From assembly GCF_014192095.1 (NCBI RefSeq), contig NZ_JACHXN010000002.1:62001-126000 (forward strand): a DNA stretch of 64,000 nucleotides. The letters run 5' to 3'. A program made the position numbers and the translations under genes. The DNA comes from Phyllobacterium trifolii. GTDB lineage: Bacteria > Pseudomonadota > Alphaproteobacteria > Rhizobiales > Rhizobiaceae. Position 1 is the stretch's first letter; every line of letters begins with the position of its first letter. Below, in pieces: positions 60,149 to 64,000 of the stretch. The notes under the pieces are model-generated. The model did no database searches. It saw only the letters and a list, made by a program, of their open reading frames with translations, and had not been told where the DNA came from.

Positions 60149-62290
60149 TTACTCAGCGTCTTCCTGAGCCTTCTTTTCCTGAACGATTTCCTTGCCAGTT
60201 TCCTGGTCAACGACTTTCATCGACAGGCGAACCTTGCCGCGTTCGTCGAAGCCCATGAGCTTGACCCAGACCTTCTGGCCTTCCTTGACCACGTCTGAAG
60301 TCTTGGCAACACGATCCGAAGCAAGCTGCGAGATGTGAACCAGACCGTCGCGTGGGCCAAAGAAGTTTACGAACGCACCGAAGTCAGCAGTCTTTACAAC
60401 TGTGCCTTCATAGATCTCGCCTACTTCCGGTTCTGCGACAATGGAATGGATCCACTTGCGGGCTGCCTCGATTTCCTTGGCCGAGGACGATGCAATCTTG
60501 ACCGTACCATCATCTTCGATGTTGATCTTCGCGCCGGTCTTTTCGACGATTTCGCGAATGACCTTGCCACCGGAACCGATAACGTCACGGATCTTGTCGG
60601 TCGGAATGTTCATGACTTCAATGCGCGGTGCAAATTCGCCAAGTTCCGAGCGGCCTTCGGTGATGGCCTTTGCCATTTCGCCGAGGATGTGCAAACGCCC
60701 ATCCTTGGCCTGCGCCAAAGCAACCTTCATGATCTCTTCGGTGATGCCGTCGATCTTGATATCCATCTGCAGGGCAGTGATACCATTTTCCGATCCGGCT
60801 ACCTTGAAATCCATGTCGCCGAGATGATCTTCGTCGCCGAGGATATCGGAGAGAACAGCGAACTTCTCGCCTTCGAGGATCAGGCCCATGGCGATACCGG
60901 CGACCGGACGGAGCAGCGGAACACCAGCATCCATAAGGGCGAGCGATGTGCCGCAAACTGTAGCCATCGAGGACGAACCATTGGATTCGGTGATCTCGGA
61001 GACCGTGCGGAGCGTATAGGGGAACTGTTCCTTGGCAGGCAGAACCGGATGGATAGCGCGCCAGGCGAGCTTGCCATGGCCGATTTCGCGGCGGCCGGGC
61101 GAACCCATGCGACCTGTTTCACCGACCGAATAGGGCGGGAAATTGTAGTGAAGCATGAAGGTTTCTTTGTACATGCCGGTCAGCGAGTCGACATATTGCT
61201 CGTCTTCGCCGGTACCCAGCGTCGCAACGACGATGGCCTGCGTCTCACCGCGTGTAAACAGGGCCGAACCGTGTGTGCGTGGCAGAAGACCAACTTCCGA
61301 AACGATCGGGCGAACTGTCGAAAGATCGCGGCCGTCGATACGGCTGCCGGTATCGAGAATGTTCCAGCGAACGATCTTCGCCTGAACCGACTTGAACACC
61401 GTTGCGATTTCTTCGGCAGAAAACTCTGGTTCTTCAACGCCTTCCGGGAAGAAATGCGCCTTGACCTTGGCTTTGGCCGCATCGACCGCGTTGTAGCGAT
61501 CCTGCTTGTCGGTGATTTTGTAAGCATCGCGGAGATCAGCTTCAACAACCTTCAGAACGGCTGCTTCTGCGGCCGAAAGGTCGTCTGTCTGGAAATCCCG
61601 CGGCTCTTTGGCGGCGACTTCAGCGAGCTTGATGATAGCGTCGATAACCGGCTGGAAAGCGCGGTGGCCGAACATCACGGCGCCGAGCATAACGTCTTCC
61701 GCCAATTCCTTGGCTTCCGATTCAACCATGAGAACCGCGTCGCCTGTACCGGCAACAACGAGATCGAGGCTCGATTCCGGCATTTCGTCAACGGTAGGGT
61801 TCAGCCTGTATTCGCCACCGATGTAGCCGACGCGCGCGCCGCCGATCGGGCCCATGAAAGGCACACCGGAAAGCGTCAGGGCAGCAGATGCACCGATCAT
61901 CGAGACGATGTCCGGGTTGTTTTCGAGATCATGCTGGATAACGGTCAGAACGACCTGTGTGTCGTTCTTGTAGCCATCAGCAAAGAGTGGACGGATCGGG
62001 CGGTCGATCAAACGCGAAACCAATGTTTCGTTTTCGCTCGGACGGCCTTCACGCTTGAAATAGCCACCGGGGATCTTGCCGGCTGCGTAGGTCTTTTCCT
62101 GGTAGTTGACGGTCAGAGGGAAGAAGTCCTGACCAGCCTTCGGGGCCTTGGCGGAAACGACTGTCGCGAGTACGACCGTTTCGCCGTAGGTGGCGAGAAC
62201 AGCGCCGTCAGCCTGACGGGCGATCTTGCCGGTTTCGAGAATGAGCGGACGTCCGCCCCATTCGATTTCAACTTTGTGTTGATTAAACAT
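60149..62290 (-). CDS. pnp: Polynucleotide phosphorylase
   Basis: A 713-residue 3'-5' phosphorolytic exoribonuclease, a core member of RNA degradation. Two RNase PH-like domains are separated by a helical linker; phosphate-binding and metal residues sit in [20 protein letters not shown] and [20 protein letters not shown]. They are followed by KH ([20 protein letters not shown]) and S1 ([20 protein letters not shown]) domains. The end is rich in Glu/Lys. It lies after rpsO, as in most proteobacteria. An antisense frame of similar length is an artefact. Confidence 0.98.
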   Translation of the reverse strand: MFNQHKVEIEWGGRPLILETGKIARQADGAVLATYGETVVLATVVSAKAPKAGQDFFPLTVNYQEKTYAAGKIPGGYFKREGRPSENETLVSRLIDRPIRPLFADGYKNDTQVVLTVIQHDLENNPDIVSMIGASAALTLSGVPFMGPIGGARVGYIGGEYRLNPTVDEMPESSLDLVVAGTGDAVLMVESEAKELAEDVMLGAVMFGHRAFQPVIDAIIKLAEVAAKEPRDFQTDDLSAAEAAVLKVVEADLRDAYKITDKQDRYNAVDAAKAKVKAHFFPEGVEEPEFSAEEIATVFKSVQAKIVRWNILDTGSRIDGRDLSTVRPIVSEVGLLPRTHGSALFTRGETQAIVVATLGTGEDEQYVDSLTGMYKETFMLHYNFPPYSVGETGRMGSPGRREIGHGKLAWRAIHPVLPAKEQFPYTLRTVSEITESNGSSSMATVCGTSLALMDAGVPLLRPVAGIAMGLILEGEKFAVLSDILGDEDHLGDMDFKVAGSENGITALQMDIKIDGITEEIMKVALAQAKDGRLHILGEMAKAITEGRSELGEFAPRIEVMNIPTDKIRDVIGSGGKVIREIVEKTGAKINIEDDGTVKIASSSAKEIEAARKWIHSIVAEPEVGEIYEGTVVKTADFGAFVNFFGPRDGLVHISQLASDRVAKTSDVVKEGQKVWVKLMGFDERGKVRLSMKVVDQETGKEIVQEKKAQEDAE

Positions 62291-62464
62291 ATCTTGTCCT
62301 TCAGTGGAGAAAGACGCGCTTCCCTTTGGATAGCAGCATCGATGCCCCGTTTCGATTTAGACCAATCACGGGCAAGACAATTTGCAACTCGCACTTTCGA
62401 GTTGCCAGCAATCCTGCCCCATGACCTGTCTCATGGTAGAATTCATTCCTCACCGGAATGAAAG

Positions 62465-62498
62465 AAACCGGCGGAACGCAATGCGTATCCGCCGGTTT
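62465..62498 (-). terminator. Hairpin between rpsO and pnp
   Basis: AAACCGGCGGA (62465-62475) and TCCGCCGGTTT (62488-62498) form a perfect 11-bp stem with a 12-nt loop, about 10 bp after the rpsO stop on the minus strand, followed by CTTTC. It may be an attenuator or an RNase III target, as the rpsO-pnp gap is in E. coli. Confidence 0.75.
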
Positions 62499-62507
62499 AA
62501 TCCGTTA

Positions 62508-62777
62508 TTAGCGGCGCAGGCCGAGCTTTTCGATCAGCGTCTGGTAACGGCCCTGATCAACTTTCTTGAGATAATCAAGAAGGCTGCGGCGCGTCGAGAC
62601 AAGCTTGAGTAGGCCACGGCGGGAATGGTTATCCTTCTTGTGGTCCTTGAAATGTTCGGTCAAATTGACAATGCGCTCTGTCAGAACGGCAACCTGGACT
62701 TCCGGAGAACCGGTATCGCCTGGCTTCGTTGCATATTCAGTGATCACTGCCTGCTTGCGTTCAGCGGTTATCGACAT
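62508..62777 (-). CDS. rpsO: 30S ribosomal protein S15
   Basis: An 89-residue S15 protein that binds helix 22 of 16S rRNA early in 30S assembly. Diagnostic are [36 protein letters not shown] and the end [11 protein letters not shown]. Start 62777 has AAAGGAT upstream; longer forms are not credible. It lies between truB and pnp in the conserved rbfA-truB-rpsO-pnp order. Confidence 0.98.
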   Translation of the reverse strand: MSITAERKQAVITEYATKPGDTGSPEVQVAVLTERIVNLTEHFKDHKKDNHSRRGLLKLVSTRRSLLDYLKKVDQGRYQTLIEKLGLRR

Positions 62778-62928
62778 CGTATATCCTTTCATTTGAAGAG
62801 GAAAACAGGATGCCCACGGCCGGGATGTCGTCCAGCGGGGGCCGGTTAAAGCGACAGGCAAAGCCATCGCTGCGGGCCGTATAGTCGAAAATGTGACAAA
62901 TTACCAGCCGCAAATGATTCTGGCCGTT

Positions 62929-63900
62929 TTAGGCCGTGAACACGCGCTTCGGTTGGAACTGGCCTTTCTCAATAAAGCCGATGGCCAAAAGTTTACCTTT
63001 GGCTGTCACGCAGGCTTCGTCGGCTTCGACAGGTGCATCGCGCCCGCGCAGTATCACAGGATTGCCCATGCGAATACGATGCGCCTGATCATCGGAGACG
63101 GCTACCTGCGGCAGGCTTTCCAACGCTGCGCCCGTATCGATCAGGAACGCATCCATCACCGAGAAGCGCTCGGCCAGCCGCTCATAGGAGCGATCCTCGC
63201 CCTCTTCCTCAGTCGGGACAGGAGGGTGCGCAGCTTCCAGCTCCGCGAGTGTGACGAAATCAGACTCGTCGAACGGTGCAACCTCAATGCGGCGCAGGTC
63301 GGAAATGTGGCCATAGCAACCAAGATCGCGGCCCATGTCGCGTGCGAGAGAGCGCACATAAGTGCCCTTCCCGCATTCGACTTCGAAGATCGCCGTCGCG
63401 GCATCGGCCTGTTCGATCAATTCCAGTCTGCCAATTTCCACTTCGCGGGAGGGTATCTCGACCTCTTCGCCACCACGGGCGAGATCGTAGGCTCGTTCGC
63501 CGGCGATTTTGATGGCGGAGAATTTGGGCGGCGTCTGTTGGATGACACCGACATATTTCGGCAGCAACGCTTTGATTGCAGCTTCGTCCGGACGCAAGTC
63601 CGAGGTCAAAGTCACCTCGCCCTCGAGATCATCCGTGGAGCGTTCAGCACCCCAAGTCACTTCAAAGCGATAGATCTTTGTTCCGTCCATGACATAGGGA
63701 ACCGTCTTTGTCGCTTCACCCAAAGCGATCGGCAGCATGCCGGATGCCAGAGGGTCCAGCGTGCCCGCATGGCCGGCTTTCTCGGCCTTGAACAACCATT
63801 TGATCTTGGAGACGGCCTCGGTGGATCCCATGCCCTTCGGCTTGTCGAAGATCAGCCAGCCGGAAACCGGACGGCCCTTTTTCTTGCGCTGCCGTGTCAT
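62929..63900 (-). CDS. truB: tRNA pseudouridine(55) synthase TruB
   Basis: A 323-residue enzyme that makes pseudouridine 55 in the T-loop of tRNAs. The catalytic Asp lies in [19 protein letters not shown]; further motifs are KTYxYR-equivalent [10 protein letters not shown] and [12 protein letters not shown]. The C-terminal part is longer than in E. coli, with an acidic insert (about residues 225-240). ATG 63900 lies one base after the rbfA stop region, so translation is coupled. Confidence 0.97.
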   Translation of the reverse strand: MTRQRKKKGRPVSGWLIFDKPKGMGSTEAVSKIKWLFKAEKAGHAGTLDPLASGMLPIALGEATKTVPYVMDGTKIYRFEVTWGAERSTDDLEGEVTLTSDLRPDEAAIKALLPKYVGVIQQTPPKFSAIKIAGERAYDLARGGEEVEIPSREVEIGRLELIEQADAATAIFEVECGKGTYVRSLARDMGRDLGCYGHISDLRRIEVAPFDESDFVTLAELEAAHPPVPTEEEGEDRSYERLAERFSVMDAFLIDTGAALESLPQVAVSDDQAHRIRMGNPVILRGRDAPVEADEACVTAKGKLLAIGFIEKGQFQPKRVFTA

Positions 63901-63901
63901 C

Positions 63902-64000
63902 TCAGTCGTTACCGTTGCCGTCATGGCCCGGCACGTCGCCCGGATTGGGATCTCCACCGTCGTCATCCTCATCGTCGACGAGGTCGCGGGTGACTTCCGG
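63902..64000 (-). CDS. rbfA: Ribosome-binding factor A, C-terminal fragment
   Basis: The last 32 residues of a minus-strand gene, starting [10 protein letters not shown] and ending in an acidic, Gly/Asp-rich tail. The tail is the kind found at the end of alphaproteobacterial RbfA, which helps mature the 30S subunit. The assignment depends mainly on position directly upstream of truB. The gene continues beyond the window. Confidence 0.75.
   Translation of the reverse strand, partial: PEVTRDLVDDEDDDGGDPNPGDVPGHDGNGND

Noticed and set aside
60335-62461. 708-residue plus-strand frame opposite pnp
   Set aside because: It is a mirror of the pnp coding frame with no recognisable domain or ribosome-binding site; pnp itself is certain.

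Overview
The window looks like chromosomal sequence from a member of the Rhizobiales (Hyphomicrobiales), most probably the Phyllobacteriaceae/Brucellaceae side. Three blocks support this: irr-fabA-fabB-fabI, the pnp-rpsO-truB-rbfA block, and a large exopolysaccharide cluster whose gene order matches part of the Sinorhizobium meliloti succinoglycan (exo) cluster. The genus is inferred from gene content only; no rRNA or tRNA gene was seen.

Layout. 0-9 kb: accessory and stress genes. These are a GST fragment, a DUF6958 protein, a usg-like gene, a solo groEL paralogue without groES, two mirrored ArsR/SRPBCC pairs, a DUF899 protein, an IS110-family element with a structured 5' leader, and GFA, GYD and Tlde1-like (DUF2778) proteins. 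9-15 kb: a co-translated SDR/RidA pair with a divergent LysR regulator, then a three-gene periplasmic molybdenum hydroxylase operon (2Fe-2S subunit, Mo subunit, dihaem cytochrome c). 15-18 kb: a repeat-rich stretch holding an AT-rich two-gene cassette of unknown function and a guanidine exporter gene preceded by a guanidine-II (mini-ykkC) riboswitch. 18-23 kb: moeB-like gene, a two-subunit aconitase X (probable cis-3-hydroxy-L-proline dehydratase), a 2-hydroxyacid dehydrogenase and an SH3 protein.

23-48 kb: polysaccharide region. On the minus strand exoK-exoL-exoA-exoM-exoO-exoP keep the S. meliloti order without exoN. On the plus strand come exoQ, exoY, a UDP-glucose dehydrogenase, two extra GT4 glycosyltransferases and a Wzx-type flippase. 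Further on lie a pyruvyl transferase, an exoU-like gene, the inhibitor gene exoX and the exporter gene exoF. Large OafA-type acyltransferases with SGNH domains lie at 23.5 and 50.8 kb. Together these can charge a lipid carrier (ExoY), extend the repeat unit (ExoA/L/M/O/U and the GT4s), decorate it, flip it (Wzx), polymerise it (ExoQ/ExoP), export it (ExoF) and trim it (ExoK). The dehydrogenase suggests the polymer contains a uronic acid. A 16-bp TGC-rich motif recurs seven times, only in promoter-like gaps of this region. It resembles the operator of PhaR/AniA, the carbon-storage regulator, and is the most interesting signal here.

48-64 kb: an aspartyl hydroxylase-like protein, a P-loop kinase-like protein, membrane proteins, the second acyltransferase, a divergent TetR/SDR pair with a clear palindrome, a lone DnaB-type ATPase, then the conserved core (irr, fabA, fabB, fabI, rsmC-like gene, pnp, rpsO, truB, rbfA). 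Several families of palindromic intergenic repeats are scattered through the window; one carries a hairpin whose arms covary between copies.
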